In this document: positions 32,266 to 43,300 of the stretch, in pieces
Numbering within the stretch: position 1 is the first letter of the stretch
Layout of the letters: each line of letters begins with the position of its first letter
Assembly: GCF_029227915.1 (NCBI RefSeq)
Contig: NC_079884.1
Location: forward strand, 11,532,001 to 11,596,000
Origin: Hydractinia symbiolongicarpus
Taxonomy: Eukaryota > Cnidaria > Hydrozoa > Anthoathecata > Hydractiniidae
Direction: 5' to 3'
DNA: 64,000 bases
Position numbers and translations under genes: made by a program
The notes under the pieces: generated by a model
What the model saw: the letters and a program-made list of their open reading frames with translations, nothing else
Told to the model about the DNA's origin: nothing
Databases searched by the model: none

Positions 32266-35200
32266 TTAATTTGTAGCCATCTTGTTGTCGATCCAATCTC
32301 TTAAGTACGAGATTCTTGCAAAAACAGTGTACGCTTCCGCACTGCTGCATGATCCGGATCCCCAACTAACAGCACCATGCAACACCCAACTGCCGCCTGC
32401 ACCTGTTTGACATACAAATGGACCACCACTGTCACCATGGCAACCTCCAGTAGGATTCAATGGACCATGACCAGCGCATAACATCCTGGGTGTGACCTGG
32501 AAAAATTTAGAACGTGTCGTAAAATTAAGATGTTGTAAATTTTCAGAGAACTTTCATCGGAAGGACATTCAAATCGTGCATACAAAAATTAGTTTTCGCT
32601 CCCACCCTTCCCTTCAAGAGCCAACCATAATGGTTCCTCATGTTAATAAAAACATTGTCCACCTGATATACGATTTTGCTTCCTTTAGCTTATTGACAGA
32701 AAGCACAGGCCTATAATCTAGCTATAGCCCAACCTAACTGGTCCATATTGTCGCCATTACAAAAAATAGATGCGCACAAAGGAAGCCATGATATAAAATT
32801 ACCGGTATGTTTGTAGAGTTGGTGTTGAGAGCTCTGCATTTTGTGTTCTCGACAACCGGTAATTTCGCCTGTTGCAAAACGTTGTGCATTACATCAAACG
32901 GCATAATCTTCCCCCAACCTGAAAAAAATATTTTTTTCCTGCTATTTCACTGTGGCTCGTTAGCTGCAAAGAAAGGTAGGAACTAAGTTGTCACATTTAT
33001 GCAAAAAAAAGCGCAAAAAGAAGTTTGATTTAAATGGAATCGAATTTCTTAATAAGCATCACTTTAGTTACCTGTGATGTAACAAGTTGCTCCCACCGAG
33101 AGGACTTCATCTTTTGTTGGTAGACAAACAGAGGAGATGTATTGGTTATCGAAAGGAACTGGTCGATTCAATTTGATCAATGCAATATCATAATCCAATG
33201 TAGAACGATGATATCTTTCGTGAGCAAAGATTTCAGACACACCAAGTTCGACCTCTGATCCTTCATTTTGATTGAAATCATGATCTCCCACACTATGAGG
33301 GAAAGCGAGATGTGTACACTGGCTCTTTTGTTTAACCCCTAAAGATACTAGGCTTTTTTCAGGCCTATCTAAATCTGGCCCAAAACCCTCTAGCACAACT
33401 TTTAATAGGCTATTTCAAATGGCATCAAGCTTGGAACACTTATAGTATGTCATTAAGGACCAAAATGGCAGCAATAAATTTTGTTTGGTCAGCACTTTTT
33501 CTATGACGACATCTAAAGCTTCAAATTAGCCCAAAATTCCACTATTGCTTAAAGTTTAATTACATTAGTTTCAGAACAAAGTTATCTAAAACAATGTTCG
33601 ATTTTAGGGTTTGTACTTTACATATCGCTAAATAAAAAAATTGACTTTTTTCCAAAAAATGAGACTGTCCAAGCTATTTTGAGCCGCGCATGTTGGAAGC
33701 ACTCAATCATATTGAGCAGTTAATAGGAAAGATTAAAGAGTCCTAGGTATGAATTTGGGACAAGGTGTATACTCACATAACTTTGAATTCTTTTTTTAAA
33801 TCTTCTTTTCCTGACACACAATGTGCTGCAGTGACGATCCAGAAAGGACTTATAATGGATCCACCACAATGAGGCTGACCCATGAAACGTATTAAAATCT
33901 GCCATGGCCAGGAGCCTCTCTTTGCGTCAACACCATTGATGACTCGACTAGTCTGGATTTTTGGGACACCACATTGACCTGAAAAAGAGACAAGAAAAAA
34001 AAAACAGTTGATAAAAAAGGGTACGATCTCAGTTCGGTTCACCAAAACAAGATAAGGTGAATATTACCACTTTAGAATAAAATACATATTCGTTAAACTT
34101 CAAAACCTTTATCCATTCAGGGTAATGTAAATGAAAAATGCATATAATGTCATGGGAATGAAGTTTCTACATTAACTGGCTAGTAAATCACAGTATTAGT
34201 AAGAGGAAAAAAAGACTTGTAAAAAAGTGCTCTTCTGAAATCACCCCACATCCCACTCATATCTCATTTCTCTCTCCCAGCTATTGAAATAACCGACAAC
34301 TTTAGTTAGCGTTTTTACAGCGGTCTCTTGCTTTCTCGCACTTTGCTCCCTTACTATCACCTTGAAGCTAACTTCTTCACTTTATCTCGAACAAGCTTTC
34401 CGACCCCTTGCGAATTCGAGATGAGAGATTTAATTGCAGTCCGCAAAATGCTGATAAGCAGTGTGATCTTTTCCCTGAAGAGAATGTTTGCAAATAAAAT
34501 GTTACCTGCTGGAATAACTTTCCATGATGGAGTTGGTGGTGGTGGTGGAGTTGTAGTTGGTACTAAAATGCAAGAAAAGATCTCTGCAACACTTGCGGGA
34601 GACAAAATTATATATCTTTATGTCACAGATTCGCATGTGTGGCTTTTGTTCCCTTCTAAAACTGCGATATGCAAGTTAAGAGAGATGTACAGTGAGAGAG
34701 AGGTTAACTTTTGATAACCGTATAATTAAATAAAAAGATTTTAGTATAATACCAGTACAGAAGCCACATGTATGAGGGCAGTTCTTCATCATATAATCAA
34801 TATTTGACGCATCGTTACAAAATGATCGACGGGAACTACAAAATCTGGATTTGTCTTCGCATTCTAACATAAAACGTGTAGAAAACAATCAGCAGGCCGG
34901 ATATACAAACCCCAGGGTTTTCTTATTTAGTTTATTTCTTAGAACGCTATAGCACAAAAGCAAAAATGAGGTCCTGGGGATGAGGTTGGTTAAAGAAACT
35001 CACAAAAGAGAAATATTAGTAGAAATATATGGCTCAGCTCTTACGCAGCTGTTCTGAATTATTTATGAAAGATCTAGAGCCTTTAGAAAGTGCTCTTTTT
35101 GGCACACACACACAGGAATTTGCACGTCCTCACTGTCGCAAAGAAGTGAAAGAATACGACTGTTATTTCCGGATTCACAGTTTGCTGTGACGGCGTATGT

Positions 35201-38200
35201 ATGCCAGTAGCTTTACTTAATTAAGTAATAGTCTGAACAGGCTTTTATAAAAAATTATTGTTGCTTGGAAAAGTTATCTTGAGTAATTAAAATTTTTCAG
35301 TGGACAGGAAAGTGAGAACAAAAGGATAATCAACAGCTGTGTATGTAGAAATTACATTTGCCTTATCAGGTCAAAGCCGTTACTTGACATTTTTTCAAGT
35401 GTTTTTCAAGTGTTTTTCAAGGTTGGACCTTTTTGACGTTATTTCTAAAATATTCACAAATCAAACTCTTAAAATCTTGAAGGGTGTAAAGCTGACACAT
35501 TTCTAACGCCGTATCTTAATGAAGGGTGGGGTTTTTTTAAGTAGTGTCATGTAAAAAAGGGAAAAAGATATACAAAAATCGAATTTTAAGTGGGGGTATG
35601 TCAAACTTAATTAAAATTTTCATTAAACAGATCCAAATTTTTGTAATCAATTTTATGCTTATTTAAATCTCTTCTCCAGGCCATTTACGGATTGATTTTG
35701 TCTTAAAATAAAATAGCACTGGGTATGATATTGACGGCTAATAAAAGCTCGAATAGCAACGACAAATTCAATTACCTTGTTTATATACATGGTCCTTGCT
35801 AATGGGATAATATATCTTGCATTAAAAAACCTCAATCGTCGCCAAGTTCCCTTTTCGCATGCTATTAAAATTTTATTTTCGCTTTTCTTAGCTTATTTAA
35901 TTAATGATCAAAAAAATTGTGGTGAAAATTTAATAGGTAATTTGTGTCCTCCGGTAATGAGAATCGCCATGAAAATTAGGACAGGAGGCGGATGGAAGGT
36001 AACCAAGCCTCAGAATAAAACTAAATGGCAGTTAAAAAAAAACGCTGTCTTTTTTACCGAGTTTTTTTAACCAAACATGTGCTGAAGAAGTTTTAAATAC
36101 CACACTATGCATTTGAATGCACGTGGAAATGTAATGCTTGTACTGGTAATAATGTAATCTCTGCTTATAAGAAACACGGTTTTAAGAATCGCAAGGCTAA
36201 GAATATAAGAACACTGGTAACTTACAAAATAACGCAATTTCGCAAAGTTTAAAATCCAAATTTTGTTTAGCATTAAATTTCGGGCTCAGTAACGTTTCCG
36301 TGTTACTATACACATTTTTTTAAAACTTTTTCCTATTTTTTGTTTTGTTTGTATATGTTCTGACGACTGCAAGTGTATATTGTCTACACTGGATGTACAA
36401 TCTTGTACTAAGGTGTACAATCTTGTACTTAGGTGTAGGTGATTAATTGTTGACGTCAGCAAAATTTATAAATTTGCCTTTTTTGAATTCGGCAATGTGT
36501 ACTTTACACTTTTTGGAGTAGCCTTTCAATTTCATTTGAGAGAGATTAATCAGGTTTTATTTTTCGCTCATTTTTAGGCTTCCTGTAGTATTTCGGGAAA
36601 GCGTCACGATGAACATTAGTAACAAGGCTGCTACATAATTATGGTTTGGCCATGCAACCTTAAATTGGATAACTCCAACATAAATAATGTTAAAAAGTGT
36701 TTGTAATATTTCTACAATAAAATATGACTGAAAAAGAGCATACGTTACTTTCGTCTTTGAGAATCAACAGTTAAAAAAACAAGGGCCCTCGTAAACAAGG
36801 ACCGTTTTAAACATATAACCTGTGTTAGATTTGGGTCGTTAGAAAAAAAGAGCCTAAAAAGAATCACCTATAAATTGTTACCGCATTTTATCATAAATCA
36901 TAGCCGCTATTAAAAAGTGGGGAGCTCTAGCATACTTTAATCTTTTAACATGCGCTTCCACATGCTTTGACATTGGTGAAAACAAAATTTGTCAGATTTT
37001 ACCGACACTGTTTTTAATGAGAGAAAATGTTTTAAAGAAGTCAACAATGTTTAGAAGCCAAGCAAAAAGTTTTTATAGCTTTTTTTCTTTAAAAATAGGG
37101 AAGGTTAACCCTTAAAAAATTGATTTAAAGGACTTTTCAGATGCGGTCTTTTTTATGTCTACATTTCAGCAGACACTTTTTCAGCCTGAAATGTTCTGAT
37201 TGTGTTCTTCCGAATAAATGAAAATGTGAAGTCAATTTTAACGATTGATGATAAATATTTTTCAGATCAGAGAAATTGGATAACATCATCTATATTAGTA
37301 GTATATAATAATATATAATAATATAAAAATACAAAGAAATGAGTAACTATTCTAAAAGAAATGTTTGTTTGTATAATTCTAAACTATAATATTTTTAACA
37401 TGTTTTGTGCTTATAACAACTGCATCTCACCCTCGTCACGAGGGTTTTTTTTCTTTTTGTTATGAGAGGGTGATCTGCATCTCAACAACCTTATCAGATA
37501 AAAGAAATAGAATCCAGTGTGGTGTGCACCAAAGAAATGTAACATACAGCCTCTTTTAGTGCCCAATCCATTCAACTTTCTTTTCAGTTTACAGAGATAT
37601 AATTCTATAAGACTTGTTCGCAATCTAAAAGTGGGTTGGGTTGGGTTGGGGAGACGGGTAGGAGAAAGGATTACACGTAGGCTAAAAAAAAGAACTGTTT
37701 CTTTACTTACTTGGGCATAACTCACAAGTTCGTTTGCAGTTCATCTCCATATACACTTTGTTCATTGGGTCGTTGCAGTATTTCTTCCATGTTATACATT
37801 GCCATGTGGCGTCTTCACAAGGGAATGCTGGAAGAGAAATGAATGTTATAGGTAATTCACACTGTTGGACTAAACCATGGAGAAAAAAGAGATTAAGGAA
37901 AACTTAAAGGGAGGGGGTAAAACGATGAAATCAAAATAATGCCATTCCCTTTCATAATTTAGGTTTTTTTTTACACTTATGCACGAACATGCTTAAATAA
38001 AGCCCTTGTAAAATAAGAACATTAAGCCTCACTAAGAAATTATACTTTCTTATAAAAAAAGGAAACGTGTATTTTTAGGTCGGTACAAAGTATCAATGCT
38101 GAAGGCTATAATGATCATTTTTACAATAAGAATTAAACATATATTAAGACTGTTTTTTTGTTTCCATGATCAGCTATGTGTTTGCTTTTTAGTTCGTGTA

Positions 38201-38264
38201 TCTACTTACGATTTTCAGCTTTCACAGCTACGAAACACAACACCACAATGATAAAAAAATTCAT
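32266..38264 (-). CDS. Secreted chymotrypsin-fold serine protease with two ShK domains (8 exons)
   Basis: Exons in transcript order: 38264-38210, 37827-37711, 34863-34753, 34562-34506, 33978-33777, 33292-33072, 32918-32803, 32496-32266. All phases agree and give 369 residues. Residues 1-16 are a signal peptide. Two six-cysteine ShK domains follow (about 22-56 and 59-93), then a linker with PTTTPPPPPTP (96-106), then the protease. Q-C116-G starts a conserved propeptide cysteine region and cleavage is expected at R125|V126 (VING). The triad is H166 (TAAHC), D216 (DYDIALIK) and S316 (GDSGGP). The pocket residue equivalent to chymotrypsin 189 is Gly, not Asp, so it should not be trypsin-like. ShK modules fused to proteases are typical of cnidarians; roles may be digestion, venom or matrix remodelling. 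Both ShK exons and the linker exon are symmetrical phase 1-1. Confidence 0.9.
34906..34988. mobile_element. MITE, CAACCTCGT family, 83 bp (damaged left end)
   Basis: The right end CCTGGGGATGAGGTTG is typical of the family. The left end reads CAAACCCCAGGG, as if five bases were lost from the terminus. It lies in intron 2 of the ShK-protease gene. No target duplication remains visible. Confidence 0.6.
36395..36428. repeat. Two tandem copies of GTACAATCTTGTAC
   Basis: The 14-base imperfect palindrome occurs at 36395-36408 and 36415-36428, in intron 2 of the ShK-protease gene. Confidence 0.8.
37430..37474. mobile_element. Possible 45-bp micro-insertion flanked by a 10-bp direct repeat
   Basis: CTGCATCTCA occurs at 37420-37429 and 37475-37484. 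The enclosed 45 bp, together with the inner flank bases, form a short inverted repeat (ACCCTC/GAGGGT). This resembles a target-site duplication around a tiny MITE. It lies in intron 2 of the ShK-protease gene. Confidence 0.45.
37633..37651 (+). other. Canonical G-quadruplex motif
   Basis: GGGTTGGGTTGGGTTGGGG has four G3 runs with TT loops, on the strand opposite the ShK-protease transcript, in its intron 2. It is not the TTAGGG telomere repeat. Confidence 0.7.
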
Positions 38265-38659
38265 CTTCACTTTCAACCTTTCATAAAACGAATAACATTT
38301 ACTAAAACTTTCGCATAATTTTAACGGTGATGAAATAGACTAAACATCGAAATATTGCTTTGTTTTCAAAAAGGGGGGTTATGTTCTGAATTCCGTAGTT
38401 AAGTTTGCTTCGCAACTTTCAAACGGAATGTTGCATTTAGTTGATAATTCAACATTTGAGTATTTGAAGTGAAATCCAACCTAGTCCTTATTTTCCTCAA
38501 TAGCGTTTTTCTTTTGGCTGTACTTGGATCGGGGAGGGCGTGGAAACGAAAATGAACGAACTGTACACCAACTTCTATGAGGGTATATGTCATAACGTTG
38601 TATCTTAAATCGTATACTAATACATTACATGTGCTCATTTCAAAAACAAACTTTTGTAT

Positions 38660-38772
38660 AAACCTAGTTTCCAGCTCTCAAATATTTTCCTTCCTGATCG
38701 CCAACTTTTACTCAAGTTGCAGTTCAATGTTTTCCGTAGAAAAGCAAAACCACACCCCTGGGGACGAGTTTG
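38660..38772. mobile_element. MITE, CAACCTCGT family, about 113 bp, diverged
   Basis: The right terminus CCCCTGGGGACGAGTTTG is family-typical. The left terminus AAACCTAGTTTCCAGCTC is diverged. The flanks do not show a clean duplication. Confidence 0.55.
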
Positions 38773-39643
38773 TTTTTGGTGCTTTATTCGTGTCACTAAA
38801 GGAAAATACTTTACGTATAACCCCCCTGGTTTTACACATCTAACAAATTCTAGTTTGATCAACTGTATAATAATTTGATTTAAATTTTTATTTCGTGCGC
38901 CTTAGAAGTGCAATGTTTGCCCTGAAATCACTTCGAATGATCAAATGCAAATAAGACCCTGTTTACACAACCATCTGTTTTATTTATAATTAACCCATGT
39001 AATATTTTTATTTAGTAGTTTAAGAAGTGTGTATACAGCTTTAAAAAGCGTCGGTGCAACCTTTCACCTTTAAAAGAAAGTCTGTTAAAATATGCGGTTT
39101 TTTAGAAGTTTCTGTGAAGCACTGAAGAAACTAAGCTTTATTTTCACTCCAAAACAAAACAAAATAATACTGCAATTTGATTGGCTGTTCTGCTTATTCT
39201 TTTGTTGTGATAAGATATTTTATTCCTGTTGTGGAAAAAGTTAAATTTAATTAAAATTCTGGAAATTAGTTTCCGGCCCAGTTCTCGAGTAAATGAGTTT
39301 CCAGTGCCGGTTCTCAAGTAAATTACTTCACTCGCTGATCTTGGATGATTTTGATTTCAGCATGTACGATTTATTTGCTAAAGAATTCTAATGCATGAGA
39401 ATTGCACGATGCCCATCTCGAGTTTCCGTGCTTCAATTTCGCCGACACATTGCTTTATAAAAAGCACAGCCAGGGTACCCACTCTCAAGAGAGGACAAAA
39501 GTGTGGAGACTAATCGATGAGTCATTTTTAAGATTTCGTTGCGGCCGAAAAAAGATTATTTAAAGAAAATTATTAAAGTGAATTTGACAAAAATAAAATT
39601 GAGGTTTATTGAATATTAATAAACCTTCCACACACTTTGAGTG

Positions 39644-39733
39644 CCTTCTCGTTCCCAGTTCCCAGTGAATGTTTTTCACTTTTTGATGTGTGGCTAGCAA
39701 GATAAACAAGGAGAGGTCTAGGGGACGAGATTG
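39644..39733. mobile_element. MITE, CAACCTCGT family, about 90 bp, diverged
   Basis: The left end CCTTCTCGTTCCCAG and the right end CTAGGGGACGAGATTG are recognisable family termini in inverted orientation. No target duplication is preserved. Confidence 0.5.
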
Positions 39734-41062
39734 ACTGTGAACAAAATTATGACTAAAAGGAAGGGATGTAGAATTTGACATTAACAAGGAAATATTATAA
39801 CACTTCACGCTCTCATGTTAAATTTATAATCATTAAATAGTAATATTTTTTTCGCGTATAATTTTTGCGCCACATGAAAAATTTATTTCGTGCGCAATAT
39901 CAATACGACGGTATTTCGCGCCTATTAATTTTCGCGCAAGTACAAATTCTCCAATAAATATAACTAAAATAGAACTGTGCGCACTAAACGAACTTCTTTG
40001 CGAGAAGATTAATATAAATCAGGTAAAATGAATGATAGAACAGTAAATATAAGAATTTAAATATAATGGCTGAAAACTCAAAGGTTACTTCGGGATTTTT
40101 AAGATGGGACATTTTAAGGAAGAGTGAAGCGTTCATTCTTGTCTTTTTTTTCTTGGGATGTTTTCATTACAAACGATTCAATTCGTTAAAGCGAAAGCTT
40201 GTCTTTGTTCAGGGATTTGCCAAATTATTTCTACACGTTTAAAGTTTAACTTTTATTTTTGGGCTGTTTTTAGGGTGACGTAAAGAAAAAAAAAGCTTCT
40301 CTCAATTTTTTAATATTTTTTAATATTTTTTAGGTCACCTCTTCTGATTTTAAACTTCTAAAGGTCTGGCAGACGCACTGTTTGCGACATTATACCAAGT
40401 GTTTACTACTGTTACCCGAAAAATGAATGTTTGCAAAGTATTTCGAGAGTTGGGACAGGGATATAATATTTCCCTGAATATCAGACACGCAAAGAAAACA
40501 AATATTCGACGTTTTTTAATAATTTTTCCAAAACTTGCAAAAAAGGCAAATCGTAAAGCAATATGACGTACATCATGGCGTACTACAAAAATATGTGAAC
40601 ATAACGCCCAATATGGGCGGTAAGAGTCGTCGTATTAACTAAATTGATACACTCAAGAAAAAATAAAATAAGATTTACTTTAGATATGATAAAGCAAGCT
40701 AAAACACTTACATAATCACAAACCGTACATATCTATGTATATATATTTATATATGTAGCCGTGTAAATGAGTGCAATCATCGTTTGCCGTAAAAATTAAC
40801 CACAAACGTTCAAAGCAATGGCTTTAAGAACACTGAAGTTACCATTTTTAAATACTAACTTTTTAATACATACTCGGACTATTATTGAAAAAATAATCAC
40901 AAGGTTTCCAGTAAAAAATTCAAAAATTATTAGACCCTAAGAGAAACTATTTTATATATTTGTAAGTTCAGGTATATATAGTAAGAGGAATGGGTACGAA
41001 GCTCACTAATAGAAAGGAAAGCCTTGTACATATAGCAGGAGGAATGGGTACGAAGTCTAAAA

Positions 41063-41098
41063 AGGATAGGAAAAGTCACATGACACTTTTCCTATCCT
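41063..41098. repeat. Perfect 14-bp-arm hairpin
   Basis: AGGATAGGAAAAGT and ACTTTTCCTATCCT flank CACATGAC. Just upstream, a GGAATGGGTACGAAG sequence occurs twice (about 40986 and 41041). Confidence 0.85.
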
Positions 41099-41788
41099 GT
41101 TTTACGGAAAGGAAGGAAGGGCGAAGATATCAGGGCTTCTGAAAGAGATTATTATAAAAAAAGAATATCGATTTTGTCTTCAAAAGCATTATGGGCCATG
41201 ACTGAAGAGCCTCTGAAGATATGACTTGTTTTTTTGGTAAAGTAGATAATGGAACGGAAAGTATAAACAAAAATTACATTTCTTAAAAACAGAAATTTTT
41301 TTAGCTCTGATTTGAACAGCCAATAAATCAACAAAAAAGATCGATATTACTACGCGCATGCTCATTGAAAAAGAAGTAGAGATTTAAACGAATCAGCAAA
41401 ATTGTGAATGAACCACGCAGTCATTGTTCTTGATTGTTTACACAAAAAACAAACACGCACACAAACAAAACAAACAAATAAACAAAAAACAACAACGTAT
41501 ATATTTATTTTAACGTGAGGTTATTATTTTATTACTAAAAGTTAAGTGGTTTATTGTTTACAGAGGTTTGAGTGTTTATCTTATAACAAAATATTTTATA
41601 GTATACGTAAAAAACAAAACAAAGGACGTTTAACTTTTGAGGAAATGATATCACCCTTGAGGCGTCACAGAAAATGATCCCCACATAATCTCGTTTTGAT
41701 AAGGATGTTATTTTTTAAAATTTATTGATAAAATTATGTTTAGACGTGGCTCACACCAGCAAGATTCAATCACATTAGCAGGATTTAG

Positions 41789-41924
41789 TCTCTGTTGTCA
41801 TTGACGGATTTTATTCCTCATGTATCCAGGTTAAGATCTAACTGGGATAAACCAAATCTCTAGTGTCAATGACGGAATTTACTTCTCAATGTATCCAGGC
41901 GAATCTCTAACTGGGATAACCCAC
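41789..41924. repeat. Tandem duplication, two 68-bp copies
   Basis: Both copies carry TCTCT..TGTCA.TGACGGA, TGTATCCAGG and TAACTGGGATAA in order, with about ten differences, so the duplication is old. Confidence 0.8.
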
Positions 41925-43300
41925 GCTTTTTTATACGAAAAACAAAGTAAAATTTCAAATCTTTTACCACTAATTTCATTGGTGTACACAAGTTTTAGAG
42001 AAAATCTTTCCACACTATGATCGAAGGTGATTCAGCCAACAAGGTTAAGTTTCGTGTATAGATGACTAACTTAAATGATGAACAAAATCACAAAAACAAA
42101 TAAATTAATAAAATCAAATACAAACATTACATCAAAGAACACAACATTTAAACAAACAAACAAACAAACAAAACAGAAGCCAAGCCACACCTTTTTTAGT
42201 CATAGTATAAAAAAAATTTGATTAGGTGTGTATCGACCTACAATAACACGTGGTGTCGCCTATCGTAAAAAAATTGTCGTCAACATAAACTAATTATTTT
42301 TATTGTCTCACTTCTAATTCAATAGCTACCGTTGGATAATGATCATCTATATAGATGACAACTAATCATAGATATCGACGTAAGCACAACACGAAAAAAA
42401 CATTTGTCGTCTGTGTGACGGCGATGTTTAGCAGAACTTTGCCGAGACTTGTTGTTATCTATACTGTGCTTACGCCGACATCTGGAGTTCTTTCTACAAA
42501 AGTATAAGGAGTTAATTGTACACAAGTTTCACGACGAAAAAAATAAACAAAAAAATTATCTTAAATGTATACACTGTTTAAGTACATTATATATATATAG
42601 GGAAACTACTATTCCTTTTACACCATCCCGAAAAAAAGAGAAGACTAAAGCGGATTTACACCAGAAAGTTTTTTATGCAACTGTTGTGCCACTGTGGGCA
42701 GCACATAAAAACGCATGCCTTGTGTAAGCCCAGACTTATAACTGTAGCAACAAAACAAGCCATTTTATAAAACAGAAAAATATAATCATTTAAAAAAACA
42801 AAAAAACAAATAAAAATAAAAACAAAAATAAAAATGACCATAAAAAACACTAAAAACTCAAAGAACAACAACAACAACAGAAACGACAACAACAACAACA
42901 GCAGCAGTAGATATTCTTACAGGCCCCCTTTAAAATTTCTCATAAAAGAAGGACCTAGGATATGTATATATATATTCAAAATATGCAAGAACGAACACTA
43001 ACGTAAAAAGTAGTCGAAAATATCTCTTAGAAAATTAATTTTAATAAACTACGAAAACCAACTATAAGTTGGCAGTAAATCTGCAAGTAGTTGAGACGAG
43101 TAGAACTAGAAACGCTCTTTGAAATATGAAAAATGCCGATAACCAGGATAAGAAAATGATACTTTAAGGCAAAAAAATAAAAAATCCGGCAAATTTCTAG
43201 ATTTCGGTTAGCATTTTGTAAGAAAATAACCTAATTTTTACGATAAAAATTATGAAATTACGAATACTAAGCAAAGGCGCAAACAGCCTTTGTTTCGACT

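Larger units (their letters stand above)
38265..43300. other. Intergenic region between ShK-protease and Roquin genes
   Basis: No supported gene. It should contain the ShK-protease promoter at its left edge and the Roquin 3' UTR at its right edge. It holds two MITE copies (38660-38772, 39644-39733), an 8-loop hairpin (41063-41098) and a 68-bp tandem duplication (41789-41924). CAAA-rich simple sequence lies near 42150-42170 and 42785-42900. Confidence 0.45.

Noticed and set aside
35777-36070. 97-codon open frame in the ShK-protease intron
   Set aside because: AT-rich, no domain, no splice partners in phase with the surrounding gene.
37633-37651. Interstitial telomere repeat
   Set aside because: The unit is GGGTT, not TTAGGG, and there are only four copies.
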